Assembly: GCF_001563475.1 (NCBI RefSeq) | Contig: NZ_LPUT01000028.1 | Span: 331,923 to 395,922 of the forward strand | Length of the DNA: 64,000 nt | Direction of reading: 5' to 3' | Origin: Sporosarcina sp. HYO08 | Lineage (GTDB): Bacteria; Bacillota; Bacilli; Bacillales_A; Planococcaceae | Shown here: positions 9,280 to 18,890 of the stretch, piece after piece | Layout of the letters: every line of letters begins with the position of its first letter | How positions within the stretch are numbered: the stretch's first letter is position 1 | Made by a program: the position numbers and the translations under genes | The notes under the pieces: model-generated | The model's input: the letters and a program-made list of their open reading frames with translations, nothing else | The model's database searches: none | What the model was told of the DNA's origin: nothing

Positions 9280-9318
9280 AAGGGTTTCCGTGCCGTCTTC
9301 GGCGGGGAACCCTTTTTT
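9280..9318 (+). terminator. Terminator after rnjB
   Basis: AAGGGTTTCC...GGGGAACCCTT stem with an inner GCCG/CGGC hairpin, then T6. Confidence 0.85.
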
Positions 9319-9342
9319 ATAGAAATAGAAAGGGGGATAAAA

Positions 9343-11685
9343 GTGGCTAAAAAATCATCTAAAAAGAAAAAAAGAAATGTCGCGAAAAATAAAAAGAAAG
9401 GCCTACACCCGCTCTGGTATGAAGTATTAGGCCTTTTATTAATCGGTCTTGCCGTTATAATCATTTTTGAGTTTGGCATTGTTGGGCGTTTGTTTTCTTC
9501 GTTTTCAAGATTCATATTTGGAAATTGGCACGCTGCGATTCCTTTTTTACTCCTCGTTCAAGCTTTGTACTTGATGATTCAACGGAAAACGGGCGGGTGG
9601 AAAAATCGGATTGTAGCCGGCTGTTTGTTTATATTGGCCAGTTTGCTGCTCTTTAGTCATATTCACTTATTTAAGGAATTATATGAAAGCCGTGTACTAA
9701 TGACGGGTTCAGCCCTCAAAGAAACATGGAAAGTATTGATTATCAATGATGGCGTCGTTTCAAGAAGCGGCGCACTCGGAGGCGGTATGGCGGGTGCGGT
9801 GTTATTTGCCTTATTCCATTCATTATTCGATTCCGCAGGCGCAACGGTAGCCGGCATCTTGCTTTTCCTAATCGGTCTTATTTTATTAACCGGAAAAGCG
9901 CTTGTTCCGGTCATTGCTGAGCAATTTCCAAAAATCTCACAAGCGATGAAAAAACAAACGCCGAAAAAGAAACAACCTAAACAGCGTTCAACTGAAACTA
10001 AAATGACAAGATCAAAGAAAAAGAAAGAAACTGTCATAGAAGAACAAATAGAACCAATTGTACAAACAACAGAAATTGAAGAAGTCGTTGCTCAGCCAAT
10101 TATTTCCGCATTTAGCGAAAGAATCGATCGATCTTCGCAAGATGAGCAGGAAACCTTAGATGAGGTGCACGCTGAAAGTGAAACGGCAATTGCCAAAGTC
10201 GATGAATCTCCAGAAGAAATACCGACTTATTCAGGCGTGGCAGGGGAAGAGGAAAATGAATCGTATGTATTACCGCCTGCATCTTTACTCAAACAAACGC
10301 CGCAAAATGACCAATCAAAAGAATTTAATTCTATTCAAGCGAATGCGCAAAAGCTAGAACGAACATTCCAAAGCTTTGGTGTAAAGGCAAAAGTTACTGA
10401 AGTATATCTTGGGCCGGCCGTCACAAAATATGAAGTACTGCCCGATACAGGCGTCAAGGTGAGTCGAATTGTCAGTCTTGCAGATGACATTGCGCTTGCA
10501 TTAGCGGCAACAGGTATTCGGATTGAAGCACCGATCCCTGGAAAATCTGCGGTTGGGATTGAAGTGCCCAACAACGCGGTGGCCGTTGTGAGTCTTCGTG
10601 AAGTGATCGAGGCAAAAGAAAATAATCGACCAGAATCTAAACTAATGATTTCGCTTGGGCGAGATGTTACAGGGCAAGCCATGTTGGCCGAGTTGAATAA
10701 AATGCCCCATGTGTTAATCGCAGGTTCAACAGGAAGCGGAAAGAGTGTTTGCGTCAACGGTATTATTATGAGTATTTTACTGCGTGCAAAGCCACATGAG
10801 GTGAAAATGATGATGATCGACCCGAAAATGGTGGAATTAAATGTTTACAATGGGATTCCCCATTTGTTGGCGCCTGTCGTCACGGATCCGCGTAAAGCTT
10901 CCCAGGCACTTCAGAAAGTGGTATCTGAAATGGAAAGACGTTACGAGTTGTTTTCCCATACGGGCACACGAAATATTGAAGGATATAATGATCATATTGA
11001 CATTTGGAACGAACAAAATGATGAAAAACATCCACGCATGCCCTATATTGTTGTGATCGTCGATGAGTTAGCAGATTTAATGATGGTTGCATCTAGTGAC
11101 GTCGAAGACTCCATTACAAGATTAGCCCAGATGGCACGGGCAGCAGGCATTCATTTAATTATCGCTACCCAGCGTCCAAGTGTTGATGTCATAACGGGAA
11201 TTATTAAAGCGAATATACCTTCTCGTATAGCATTTGCCGTATCATCTGCAACAGATTCGCGAACAATTTTAGATGGCGGCGGCGCGGAAAAACTTTTAGG
11301 GAGAGGGGATATGCTGTTTCTTCCGGCAGGTGTCTCGAAGCCTGTTCGAATTCAAGGCGCTTTTGTTTCGGACAGTGAAGTGGAGGCAATTGTCGATTTT
11401 GTCATTGAACAACAAAAAGCACAATATCAAGAAGAAATGATTCCGACTGAAGTTGTGGAAATTCCTCCACATGAAGAAACCGATGAACTGTATGATGAAG
11501 CCGTTCAGCTTGTCACTGAAATGCAAACCGCGTCCGTTTCTATGTTGCAGCGCCGTTTCCGTGTTGGTTATTCGCGTGCCGCCAGGATCGTGGATCAAAT
11601 GGAAATGCGGGGAGTAGTCGGACCGCCTGAAGGAAGTAAGCCAAGACAAGTGCTGATTGGCAAAGACCAGGCGGATATTCTGTAG
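9343..11685 (+). CDS. spoIIIE: FtsK/SpoIIIE-family DNA translocase
   Basis: Membrane-anchored hexameric DNA pump that moves the chromosome into the forespore or clears it from the septum. Order: basic N-terminus, four membrane segments (about residues 25-190), a charged low-complexity linker (about 200-330), the alpha/beta motor with Walker A GSTGSGKS (461-468) and Walker B IVDELAD (about 572), and the C-terminal gamma winged helix ([24 protein letters not shown]). GTG start behind AAAGGGGGATAAAA. tepA and ylzJ, which precede it in B. subtilis, are absent. Whether it acts mainly in sporulation (SpoIIIE) or vegetatively cannot be told here. Confidence 0.93.
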   Translation: MAKKSSKKKKRNVAKNKKKGLHPLWYEVLGLLLIGLAVIIIFEFGIVGRLFSSFSRFIFGNWHAAIPFLLLVQALYLMIQRKTGGWKNRIVAGCLFILASLLLFSHIHLFKELYESRVLMTGSALKETWKVLIINDGVVSRSGALGGGMAGAVLFALFHSLFDSAGATVAGILLFLIGLILLTGKALVPVIAEQFPKISQAMKKQTPKKKQPKQRSTETKMTRSKKKKETVIEEQIEPIVQTTEIEEVVAQPIISAFSERIDRSSQDEQETLDEVHAESETAIAKVDESPEEIPTYSGVAGEEENESYVLPPASLLKQTPQNDQSKEFNSIQANAQKLERTFQSFGVKAKVTEVYLGPAVTKYEVLPDTGVKVSRIVSLADDIALALAATGIRIEAPIPGKSAVGIEVPNNAVAVVSLREVIEAKENNRPESKLMISLGRDVTGQAMLAELNKMPHVLIAGSTGSGKSVCVNGIIMSILLRAKPHEVKMMMIDPKMVELNVYNGIPHLLAPVVTDPRKASQALQKVVSEMERRYELFSHTGTRNIEGYNDHIDIWNEQNDEKHPRMPYIVVIVDELADLMMVASSDVEDSITRLAQMARAAGIHLIIATQRPSVDVITGIIKANIPSRIAFAVSSATDSRTILDGGGAEKLLGRGDMLFLPAGVSKPVRIQGAFVSDSEVEAIVDFVIEQQKAQYQEEMIPTEVVEIPPHEETDELYDEAVQLVTEMQTASVSMLQRRFRVGYSRAARIVDQMEMRGVVGPPEGSKPRQVLIGKDQADIL

Positions 11686-11826
11686 TAATCCTTTATTAGG
11701 ACATAATTGTGTCCAGATTTCGAAATGTGTTACCCTATTTAGGTAAAAACATTTGTTGAATATAGTTTATTTTATAGGATAAAGGTGGTATAGTATGGAT
11801 GATTAGTAGTGACGTTCAACATCAGA

Positions 11827-11839
11827 GGTCTGACCACTT
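11827..11839. promoter_or_regulatory. Small palindrome upstream of ymfC, candidate GntR operator
   Basis: GGTCTGACC is a perfect odd palindrome 20 bases before the regulator start, resembling the GTNTANAC-type sites of HutC-subfamily GntR proteins. A second copy near the nup genes was not found, so this is only a candidate. Confidence 0.25.
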
Positions 11840-11854
11840 AGAGGGGAGGATAAA

Positions 11855-12583
11855 ATGATGCTAAAGGCCGATCAAAGACATTTATACATTCAAGTTATTG
11901 ATCATTTGAAGAATGATATCGAATCTGGTGTCTTTAAAGAAAATGAGAAACTCCCTTCAGAATTCGAACTTTCTCGGACACTTGGCGTAAGCAGGGCAAC
12001 TTTAAGAGAAGCATTGCGCGTATTGGAAGAAGAAAAGGTAATCGTTAGAAAACACGGTGTGGGGACTTTTGTTAATCCCCGGCCGTTATTTACAGCGGGC
12101 ATTGAGCAGCTGTCGAGCGTCTCCACCACAATTCGTGATGCGGGTATGGAACCGGGAACAATTTTTATGGATGTTGATGAAAGTCTGCCTTGCGATAAAA
12201 TGATGGAAAAATTTAATTGTACGGAAAAAGAAACACTCGTTACAATTAAGAGGGTTCGAACGGCAGATGGGGATCCAGTCGTCTATTGTATTGATCATGT
12301 GTTAGCTAAAAATCTTCCGCAAGGGGCAGAAGGACTTTTGAATGATTCTATTTTTGATGCCATTGAAAAATCTGGTGCCATTCGAATTGTACAAGCTCTC
12401 GCTCATATAGAACCAATTGGCTATGACAATGAAGCATCATCGATCTTAAGATGCGGGATTGATGTACCATTACTTGCTTTGTTGCAGTATCATTACAGCG
12501 AAGATGGGGAAATGGTGCTATTGTCAAAGAATTATTTTCGGGCTGATAAATTCAGTTTCCAAGTAGTACGAAAAAGGGTATAA
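11855..12583 (+). CDS. ymfC: GntR-family (HutC/UTRA) transcriptional regulator
   Basis: Winged-helix DNA-binding domain at about residues 5-75 (KLPSEFELSRTLGVSRATLREALRVLEEEKVIVRKHGVGTFV), followed by a UTRA effector domain (about 95-235). The ymfC symbol comes from synteny after spoIIIE. Directly downstream, 50 bases away, starts a complete nucleoside ABC importer, so I infer that it regulates nucleoside uptake and senses a nucleoside or related metabolite. Two tandem ATG codons stand at 11855; the AGGGGAGG ribosome site serves both. Confidence 0.85.
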   Translation: MMLKADQRHLYIQVIDHLKNDIESGVFKENEKLPSEFELSRTLGVSRATLREALRVLEEEKVIVRKHGVGTFVNPRPLFTAGIEQLSSVSTTIRDAGMEPGTIFMDVDESLPCDKMMEKFNCTEKETLVTIKRVRTADGDPVVYCIDHVLAKNLPQGAEGLLNDSIFDAIEKSGAIRIVQALAHIEPIGYDNEASSILRCGIDVPLLALLQYHYSEDGEMVLLSKNYFRADKFSFQVVRKRV

Positions 12584-12633
12584 AACGGTTATGCCGTTAT
12601 ACTAATATAAAAAAACCTTAGGAGGGTTTACTT

Positions 12634-13713
12634 GTGAAGAAACGTAAATTTGGACTTGCGTTATCCATGCTTTTAGCTGCGGGAACAATTCTTGGAGCTT
12701 GTGGGACTGCAACAGACAAAGGAAATGAAAAAGAATCAGATGCAACGGGAACCAACGGCGAAACTGCTGAATTCTCGGTCGCAATGGTTACAGATGTCGG
12801 TGGTGTTGACGATAAATCATTTAACCAATCTGCATGGAAAGGTATTCAGGAATGGGGCGCTGAACACAATTTGAACAAGGGTGACGGCGGCTATGATTAC
12901 TTACAGTCCGTTGACGACTCAGACTATATCCCAAATTTAAATGCACTTGCACGCCGTGATTTTAACTTAGTGTATGGCGTTGGTTTCCTTATGGAAGACG
13001 CAATTGGGGAAATTGCCCAGCAGCAAAAAGAAACGGAATTTGCGATTATTGATGGGGTAGTTGAAGAGCCAAACGTTGCAAGCGTTTTGTTTAAAGAGCA
13101 GGAAGGTGCTTTCTTAGCGGGTGTAGCAGCAGCTTTAATGTCAGAAACAAAGAAAATTGGTTTTGTCGGCGGAATGGACATTCCAGTTATTGAGCGTTTT
13201 GAAGCAGGCTTCGTTGAAGGCGTTAAGGCAGTAGATCCAAGTATTAAAGTTGATATTCAATATACAGGTGCATTTGATAAAGCGGAGCTTGGAAAAGCAA
13301 CAGCGAATCGCATGTATTCTTCTGATATTGATATCATTTTCCATGCAGCAGGCGGAACGGGTAACGGTGTATTCACAGAAGCAAAAGAACGTAAAAAAGC
13401 AGATGCAAATGCAAATGTTTGGGTAATCGGCGTTGACTCTGACCAATACGATGAAGGAAAAGTTGGCGATCATAACGTTACACTTACATCTATGCTAAAA
13501 CGTGTTGACGTGGCAGTAAAAGACATTGCCAATAAGGCAAAAGAAGGAAAATTCCCTGGCGGTGAAACGATCGTCTTCGGTCTTTCTGATGACGGTGTAG
13601 GTCTTGCGGATTCTCGCGGTGCGATTCCCCAAGAGATCTTAGACCAAATCGATGAATATGCACAGAAATTGGCTTCAGGTGAAATTGAAGTACCGGAACA
13701 TAGACAAAAATAA
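12634..13713 (+). CDS. nupN: BMP-family nucleoside-binding lipoprotein
   Basis: Extracellular substrate-binding lipoprotein of a nucleoside ABC importer (PnrA/TmpC/BmpA family). Signal peptide with lipobox LGAC (cysteine near residue 23), a short Asp/Gly/Asn linker, then a two-lobe periplasmic-binding fold with the family motif [16 protein letters not shown]. The GTG start follows GGAGGGTTTACTT. It heads the nupO-nupP-nupQ genes and is separated from them by a hairpin, which would let the binding protein be made in excess over the membrane parts. Homologue of B. subtilis NupN (guanosine); substrate here is inferred. Confidence 0.88.
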   Translation: MKKRKFGLALSMLLAAGTILGACGTATDKGNEKESDATGTNGETAEFSVAMVTDVGGVDDKSFNQSAWKGIQEWGAEHNLNKGDGGYDYLQSVDDSDYIPNLNALARRDFNLVYGVGFLMEDAIGEIAQQQKETEFAIIDGVVEEPNVASVLFKEQEGAFLAGVAAALMSETKKIGFVGGMDIPVIERFEAGFVEGVKAVDPSIKVDIQYTGAFDKAELGKATANRMYSSDIDIIFHAAGGTGNGVFTEAKERKKADANANVWVIGVDSDQYDEGKVGDHNVTLTSMLKRVDVAVKDIANKAKEGKFPGGETIVFGLSDDGVGLADSRGAIPQEILDQIDEYAQKLASGEIEVPEHRQK

Positions 13714-13728
13714 TAGAAAAAGTGGGGA

Positions 13729-13747
13729 TGGCCGGAAAAATCCGGCC
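13729..13747 (+). terminator. Hairpin after nupN, partial terminator
   Basis: GGCCGGA-AAAA-TCCGGCC perfect stem followed by only a loosely T-rich tail. Probably an attenuating or mRNA-stabilising 3' hairpin between nupN and nupO. Confidence 0.55.
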
Positions 13748-13785
13748 TTCCTGCTTTCGTGTGGTTTACAGTTAAGTTAATAAAG

Positions 13786-13813
13786 GAAAAGGTTTCATAA
13801 GTGAAATCTTTTC
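13786..13813. repeat. Inverted repeat in the nupO leader
   Basis: GAAAAGGTTTCA and TGAAATCTTTTC form a 12-base inverted repeat with one mismatch and a 4-base loop, about 80 bases before nupO. It could be an operator or a second hairpin terminator (T-rich tail TTGTATT). No match to a known motif. Confidence 0.45.
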
Positions 13814-13894
13814 TTGTATTAATTTACATATAGGCGTTTAAATGGGAAGGCCAGGCTATTGATTATTAAGAAGCAAAGTGAGGAAGTGAGCCGA

Positions 13895-15460
13895 GTGGAA
13901 TACGTAATAGAAATGCTAAATATCCGAAAAGAATTCGGTAATTTTATCGCGAATAATAATATTACACTTCAGCTGAAAAAAGGAGAAATCCATGTACTTT
14001 TAGGTGAAAATGGGGCTGGGAAATCGACGCTCATGAATGTACTTTTCGGTTTGTATCAGCCGGAGGGCGGGGAAATTCGCGTTCGTGGGAAAAAAGTAGA
14101 TATTACTGACCCGAACGTGGCAAATGATCTAGGAATCGGGATGGTTCATCAACATTTCATGCTTATTGAAAATTTAACTGTCACCGAAAATATTATTCTA
14201 GGAAACGAACCGAAAAAAATGGGTATGATCAACATTAAAGATGCAGCTAAAAAAGTTGCTGAAATTTCTAAGCTTTATGGATTAGATGTAGATCCTTATG
14301 CCAAAATTGAAGATATTTCGGTTGGGATGCAGCAACGGGTGGAAATATTAAAAACGCTTTACCGTGGGGCTGATATTTTAATTTTTGACGAACCAACAGC
14401 TTCCTTAACACCGCAAGAAATCGATGAATTGATCACAATTATGAAGAAACTTATTGGAGAAGGAAAATCGATCATTTTAATCACCCATAAGCTGCAAGAA
14501 ATTATGGATGTTTCTGATCGGGTAACGATTATTCGTAAGGGAGAAGGAATCGGTACGGTCATTACAAAAGATACGAATCCTGAAGAACTTGCAACATTAA
14601 TGGTCGGCCGACAAGTGACGTTTAAAACAGAAAAGAAGCCGGCGCAACCAACAGAGCCTGTCTTACAAATTGAAAATTTAGTCGTGGAAGATTATCGCGG
14701 CATTGAAAAAGTAAAAAGGTTAAATTTATCTGTTAGAAGAGGAGAAATTGTTGGCATTGCAGGGATCGATGGTAACGGTCAATCTGAACTAATCGAGGCA
14801 ATTACGGGTTTAAGAAAAGTAAAGAGTGGAAAAATTTTACTTAACTCAAAAGACATTACCGGAAAGCGACCGCGGGAAATTACGGAATCCGGAGTTGGCC
14901 ATATTCCACAGGATCGCCATAAGCATGGTCTTGTATTGGACTTTTCTGTTGGATACAATGCGGCACTCCAATCGTATTACCGTAAACCATTTTCGCATAA
15001 TGGCATTATGAATTATAAAGTTGTTTCAGAAAAAGCGACTGATATTATTGAAGCTTACGATGTTCGGACGCAAGGAGAATTTGAATTGGCACGGGCTTTA
15101 TCGGGCGGAAATCAGCAAAAGCTGATCATTGGCCGGGAGGTAGAGCGGAACCCGGATTTACTGATTGCTGCACTTCCTACGAGAGGTTTAGATGTCGGTG
15201 CGATCGAATTTATCCATAGTCGTCTCATTGAACAGCGTGATAAAGGAAAAGCGGTTTTATTAATCTCGTTTGAGCTTGATGAGGTCATGAATGTATCTGA
15301 CCAAATTGCCGTCATTTATGATGGAGAGATTGTTGATACAGTCAATCCATTGGAAACGACAGAACAGGAGTTAGGGCTTTTGATGGCTGGACATACGAAA
15401 GCAGAAATTGCTGCACAAGCAACAGAGTTGAAAGCAGAGGATGGTCGCGATGTCAAATAG
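13895..15460 (+). CDS. nupO: Nucleoside ABC importer, double ATPase subunit
   Basis: Fused two-domain ATPase (sugar/nucleoside-importer type, 521 residues). First domain: Walker A GENGAGKST, signature SVGMQQR, Walker B LIFDEPTA. Second domain: degenerate Walker A (GIDGNGQSE), signature ALSGGNQQK and degenerate Walker B (LLIAALPTRGLDVGA), normal for this class. I chose GTG 13895 (VEYVIEMLNIRKEF) because GAGGAAGTGAG precedes it and homologues begin there; a TTG 36 bases upstream is possible. It overlaps nupP. Confidence 0.9.
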   Translation: MEYVIEMLNIRKEFGNFIANNNITLQLKKGEIHVLLGENGAGKSTLMNVLFGLYQPEGGEIRVRGKKVDITDPNVANDLGIGMVHQHFMLIENLTVTENIILGNEPKKMGMINIKDAAKKVAEISKLYGLDVDPYAKIEDISVGMQQRVEILKTLYRGADILIFDEPTASLTPQEIDELITIMKKLIGEGKSIILITHKLQEIMDVSDRVTIIRKGEGIGTVITKDTNPEELATLMVGRQVTFKTEKKPAQPTEPVLQIENLVVEDYRGIEKVKRLNLSVRRGEIVGIAGIDGNGQSELIEAITGLRKVKSGKILLNSKDITGKRPREITESGVGHIPQDRHKHGLVLDFSVGYNAALQSYYRKPFSHNGIMNYKVVSEKATDIIEAYDVRTQGEFELARALSGGNQQKLIIGREVERNPDLLIAALPTRGLDVGAIEFIHSRLIEQRDKGKAVLLISFELDEVMNVSDQIAVIYDGEIVDTVNPLETTEQELGLLMAGHTKAEIAAQATELKAEDGRDVK

Positions 15461-16496
15461 AGTTATAAAGATACTAGTACCTGTCATTTCGATATTTCTC
15501 GGTTTACTAGTCGGTGCGATCGTCATGATCTTTAGTGGGTATGATCCGATTGCAGGATATATTGCTTTATGGAATGGAATTTTTGGGGACGTTTATGCAA
15601 TTGGTGAAACGATTCGGCAAATTAGCCCTTATATTTTAGCGGGTCTAGCTGTTGCTTTTGCATTTCGCACAGGTCTCTTCAATATTGGTGTTGAAGGCCA
15701 GTTAATGGTTGGATGGTTCGCAGCCGCATACGTAGGGATGGCTTTTGAATTGCCAAAAGCGATTCATCTACCATTTGCATTAATTGCAGCAGCTGTTGCA
15801 GGGGCGCTTTGGGGACTTATTCCCGGTATTTTAAAAGCAACCTTACGTGTACATGAAGTAATCGTAACAATTATGATGAACTACGTTGCGTTACATACAG
15901 TCAACGCACTTATAAAAGCAGTATCAGACGGCGGCTATAAAACGGAAAAAGTAAAACCAACTGCTTCTTTACGCTCGGATTTTCTTTCTCAATTAACCGA
16001 TTATTCTACTTTACACTACGGTATATTAGTTGCACTTGCTATGGTTGTGGTGATGTGGTTTATTCTGGAAAAGACAAAAACAGGATTCGAATTAAAAGCG
16101 GTTGGATTTAATGATCAAGCCTCTCAATACGCGGGGATGAATGTTAATCGTAATATTGTTTTATCTATGGTTATATCTGGTGCATTTGCAGGTTTAGGCG
16201 GTGCAATGGAGGCCCTTGGGACGTTTGGGAATATGTCTTCACGAGGCGGATTTACTGGTATCGGTTTTGACGGGATTGCTGTAGCATTACTTGGGGCAAA
16301 CTCTCCTCTTGGCGTCATTTTTGGGGCATCGTTATTTGGCTCTTTAAAATACGGTGCAAACAACATGCCAAATGCGGCGGGTATTCCATTGGAAATTGTA
16401 TCGATTGTTATCGCGCTCATCATATTTTTTGTGGCATCCGGTTATATTATCCGCGTTCTGCTAACTCGTTTTAATAAAAAGAAGGAGGCAAAATGA
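15450..16496 (+). CDS. nupP: Nucleoside ABC importer, permease 1
   Basis: Integral membrane permease of the BPD_transp_2 type, with about 8-10 hydrophobic segments; the coupling-loop region (GFELKAVGFNDQASQYAGMNVNR) is typical for the family. It overlaps the end of nupO by 11 bases and stops one base before nupQ, so the three are translationally coupled. Start at ATG 15450 is preferred over ATG 15441 because AGAGGA is better spaced. Confidence 0.9.
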   Translation: MSNRVIKILVPVISIFLGLLVGAIVMIFSGYDPIAGYIALWNGIFGDVYAIGETIRQISPYILAGLAVAFAFRTGLFNIGVEGQLMVGWFAAAYVGMAFELPKAIHLPFALIAAAVAGALWGLIPGILKATLRVHEVIVTIMMNYVALHTVNALIKAVSDGGYKTEKVKPTASLRSDFLSQLTDYSTLHYGILVALAMVVVMWFILEKTKTGFELKAVGFNDQASQYAGMNVNRNIVLSMVISGAFAGLGGAMEALGTFGNMSSRGGFTGIGFDGIAVALLGANSPLGVIFGASLFGSLKYGANNMPNAAGIPLEIVSIVIALIIFFVASGYIIRVLLTRFNKKKEAK

Positions 16497-16497
16497 C

Positions 16498-17457
16498 ATG
16501 GGTTTTATGGACGCACTTTATTTTATTATACCAATGACCATATCTTATGCAGCGCCTCTTATTTTCACTGCGATCGGCGGGGTTTTTTCAGAACGTTCCG
16601 GGGTCGTCAATATTGGACTCGAAGGCTTAATGGTAATGGGCGCTTTTGTTGGCATCGTTTTTAACTTGTTTTACGTTGATCAATTGGGCGCATGGACGCC
16701 TTGGATTGCACTTATTGTTGCCATGATTGTTTCGGCAGTTTTTGGGATTTTGCATGCGGTCGCATCTATTTCATTCCGGGCAGACCAAGTTGTTTCTGGG
16801 GTCGCGATTAATATGCTCGGTATTGCGATCGCATTATTCTCTGTGAAAATGATCTTTGGAAAAGGACAGACTGATTTTATTGAACGCAGTATTCCGTTGT
16901 TTAACGTGCCGATCCTGCAAGATATTCCTGTGTTGGGTCCTATGTTATTTAAAGGAATTTATGGTTCTTCCATTATCGCGGTGCTTGTAGCAGTCGCGGC
17001 GTGGTTTATTATTTATAAAACACCATTTGGTCTAAGACTTCGCTCGGTTGGGGAGCACCCGATGGCGGCCGATACGATGGGGATTAATGTTGCAAAGGTT
17101 CGCTACATTGCGGTTATCATTTCCGGCGGTCTTGCCGGGATTGGCGGTGCAGTTTATGCGCAAACGATGACGAATGATTTTGGACATGCTACCATTAATG
17201 GCCAAGGGTTTATGGCACTTGCTGCGATGATCTTTGGAAAATGGCATCCTATTGGTGCAATGGGTGCTGCACTATTTTTCGGATTTGCCCAAGCATTGGC
17301 GATTAGTTCTTCCGGCATTTCTTTTATGGAAAAAGTTCCGGCAGTCTATTTGCACATTTTACCTTACGCATTGACGATTCTGGCGTTAGCTGGATTCATT
17401 GGCAGGGCCAATGCACCAAAAGCAAATGGACAACCATATATTAAAGGTAGTCGTTAA
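16498..17457 (+). CDS. nupQ: Nucleoside ABC importer, permease 2
   Basis: Second permease, 319 residues, strongly hydrophobic, with the matching coupling-loop motif (GLRLRSVGEHPMAADTMGINVAKVRY). Strong AGAAGGAGG ribosome site inside the end of nupP. With NupN, NupO and NupP it makes a full importer. In B. subtilis the nup genes lie elsewhere, so their place right behind ymfC is a lineage feature. Confidence 0.9.
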   Translation: MGFMDALYFIIPMTISYAAPLIFTAIGGVFSERSGVVNIGLEGLMVMGAFVGIVFNLFYVDQLGAWTPWIALIVAMIVSAVFGILHAVASISFRADQVVSGVAINMLGIAIALFSVKMIFGKGQTDFIERSIPLFNVPILQDIPVLGPMLFKGIYGSSIIAVLVAVAAWFIIYKTPFGLRLRSVGEHPMAADTMGINVAKVRYIAVIISGGLAGIGGAVYAQTMTNDFGHATINGQGFMALAAMIFGKWHPIGAMGAALFFGFAQALAISSSGISFMEKVPAVYLHILPYALTILALAGFIGRANAPKANGQPYIKGSR

Positions 17458-17479
17458 CTTTAGTTGACCTACGATTCGT

Positions 17480-17523
17480 AAGGCTGTCGAAATGATTCCA
17501 AAATGAGGAATTTCGGCAGCCTT
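17480..17523 (+). terminator. Hairpin terminator after nupQ
   Basis: AAGGCTGTCGAAAT...ATTTCGGCAGCCTT long stem with a moderately T-rich 3' side. Confidence 0.6.
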
Positions 17524-17606
17524 AGGTTTGTTATTTGCACTATTTACCAAATGGAATGTATAGTGAAGTAAGGATTTCGCATATTAACGAAAACAGAGGT
17601 GTTTGT

Positions 17607-18890
17607 ATGTTCAATAAAGTCGAACTTCAAGAAGGTGTTTCTTTATACATTCGTCAATCAGACCAGTTTAAAACAATTAATTTTTCAGTAAAATGGAAAA
17701 CATGTCTAGACGAGAGTAAATCAGCACATCGTGCAGTACTAGCAAATGTCCTACAAGATTCGAACAGTCGCTATAAAACTCAAAGTGAGCTTAGAAAAGC
17801 ATTAGATGAACTTTATGGCACAATTATTTACACAGATGCGGCAAAAAGAGGGGATACGCATATGGTATCGCTCTATGCGGAATGTGTAAATGATGAATTT
17901 GTGAACGGTGACGGGGTAGTTGACCAAGTACTTGAATTGCTGCGAGCAGTTATTTTTGAACCGAATTTTGTGAATGGACAATTTGACGAATCAATTGTAG
18001 GACGGGAAAAACGTTCCGTCAAAGAGCGAATTCGTTCACTTTACGATGATAAAACGAGATACGCACAAAAAAGAATGCTGGAATTACTAAGACCCAATAG
18101 CCCGGCATCCGCTTCTTCAAATGGAACTGAACAAAGCATCGACGCGCTAACTTCCGAACAACTGCTAGAAGCATACAACAAGATGATCCAAGAAGACGAA
18201 ATTGACATTTATGTTGTAGGGGATATAGACATAAATTCAATTACTGAAAAAATCCAAAAGCTTTTCCCATTCCAAGCTAGACCCGCTAGAAAAAGAATGA
18301 CACCCGAACAAATGACGGGGAAAGATGTCGGGAAAGTAAAGCATATTAGAGAAAAGCAAGAGATGAAGCAAGGAAAACTGCATATCGGATTTAGTACCCC
18401 TATTACGTTGCAACATCCTGATTTTGCAAAAATGCAAGTGACGAATGGCGTTTTTGGCGGCTTTGCACATAGTAAGTTATTTATGAATGTACGCGAAAAG
18501 GAAAGTATGGCGTACTATGTATCAAGTTCTTTTGCCTCCCACTATGGACTCGTTTATGTCATGGCGGGAATTGACGCAAACTTGGAAGAGAAGGCCGTGC
18601 AATTAATTCAAGAGCAATTAGATGAACTGCGAAATGGCAACGTAACGGAGCTTGAGCTTGAACAAACAAAAGCACTTCTTTCTAATGGTATTAAAAGTGC
18701 TTTCGACTCACCTAGAGGACAAATTGAAGTTTTCGATCAATTTAAAGAGTTGGATGAACATTTTACTGCTGAAAAGCTTATTGCTGGATGGGAAGCAGTA
18801 ACAAAAGAAGAGATTCAAAAGATGGCATCTAACATCAAATTGGAAATCATCTATTTGTTATCTGGCAAGGAGGCATTAACTGATGAATAA
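17607..18890 (+). CDS. ymfF: M16-family peptidase homologue without zinc motif (YmfF)
   Basis: Two-domain M16-like protein of 427 residues. The HXXEH motif is absent from the N-terminal domain (HRAVLANVLQDSN at that place), so it is probably the non-catalytic partner of the next gene, as paired M16 subunits often are. Start set at ATG 17607 with AGAGGTG ahead; the longer reading adds 24 unlikely residues. It overlaps ymfH by 8 bases. Confidence 0.88.
   Translation: MFNKVELQEGVSLYIRQSDQFKTINFSVKWKTCLDESKSAHRAVLANVLQDSNSRYKTQSELRKALDELYGTIIYTDAAKRGDTHMVSLYAECVNDEFVNGDGVVDQVLELLRAVIFEPNFVNGQFDESIVGREKRSVKERIRSLYDDKTRYAQKRMLELLRPNSPASASSNGTEQSIDALTSEQLLEAYNKMIQEDEIDIYVVGDIDINSITEKIQKLFPFQARPARKRMTPEQMTGKDVGKVKHIREKQEMKQGKLHIGFSTPITLQHPDFAKMQVTNGVFGGFAHSKLFMNVREKESMAYYVSSSFASHYGLVYVMAGIDANLEEKAVQLIQEQLDELRNGNVTELELEQTKALLSNGIKSAFDSPRGQIEVFDQFKELDEHFTAEKLIAGWEAVTKEEIQKMASNIKLEIIYLLSGKEALTDE

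Noticed and set aside
10335..10757. 140-codon - strand open frame inside spoIIIE
   Set aside because: A shadow of the translocase motor domain, without start signals or family likeness.
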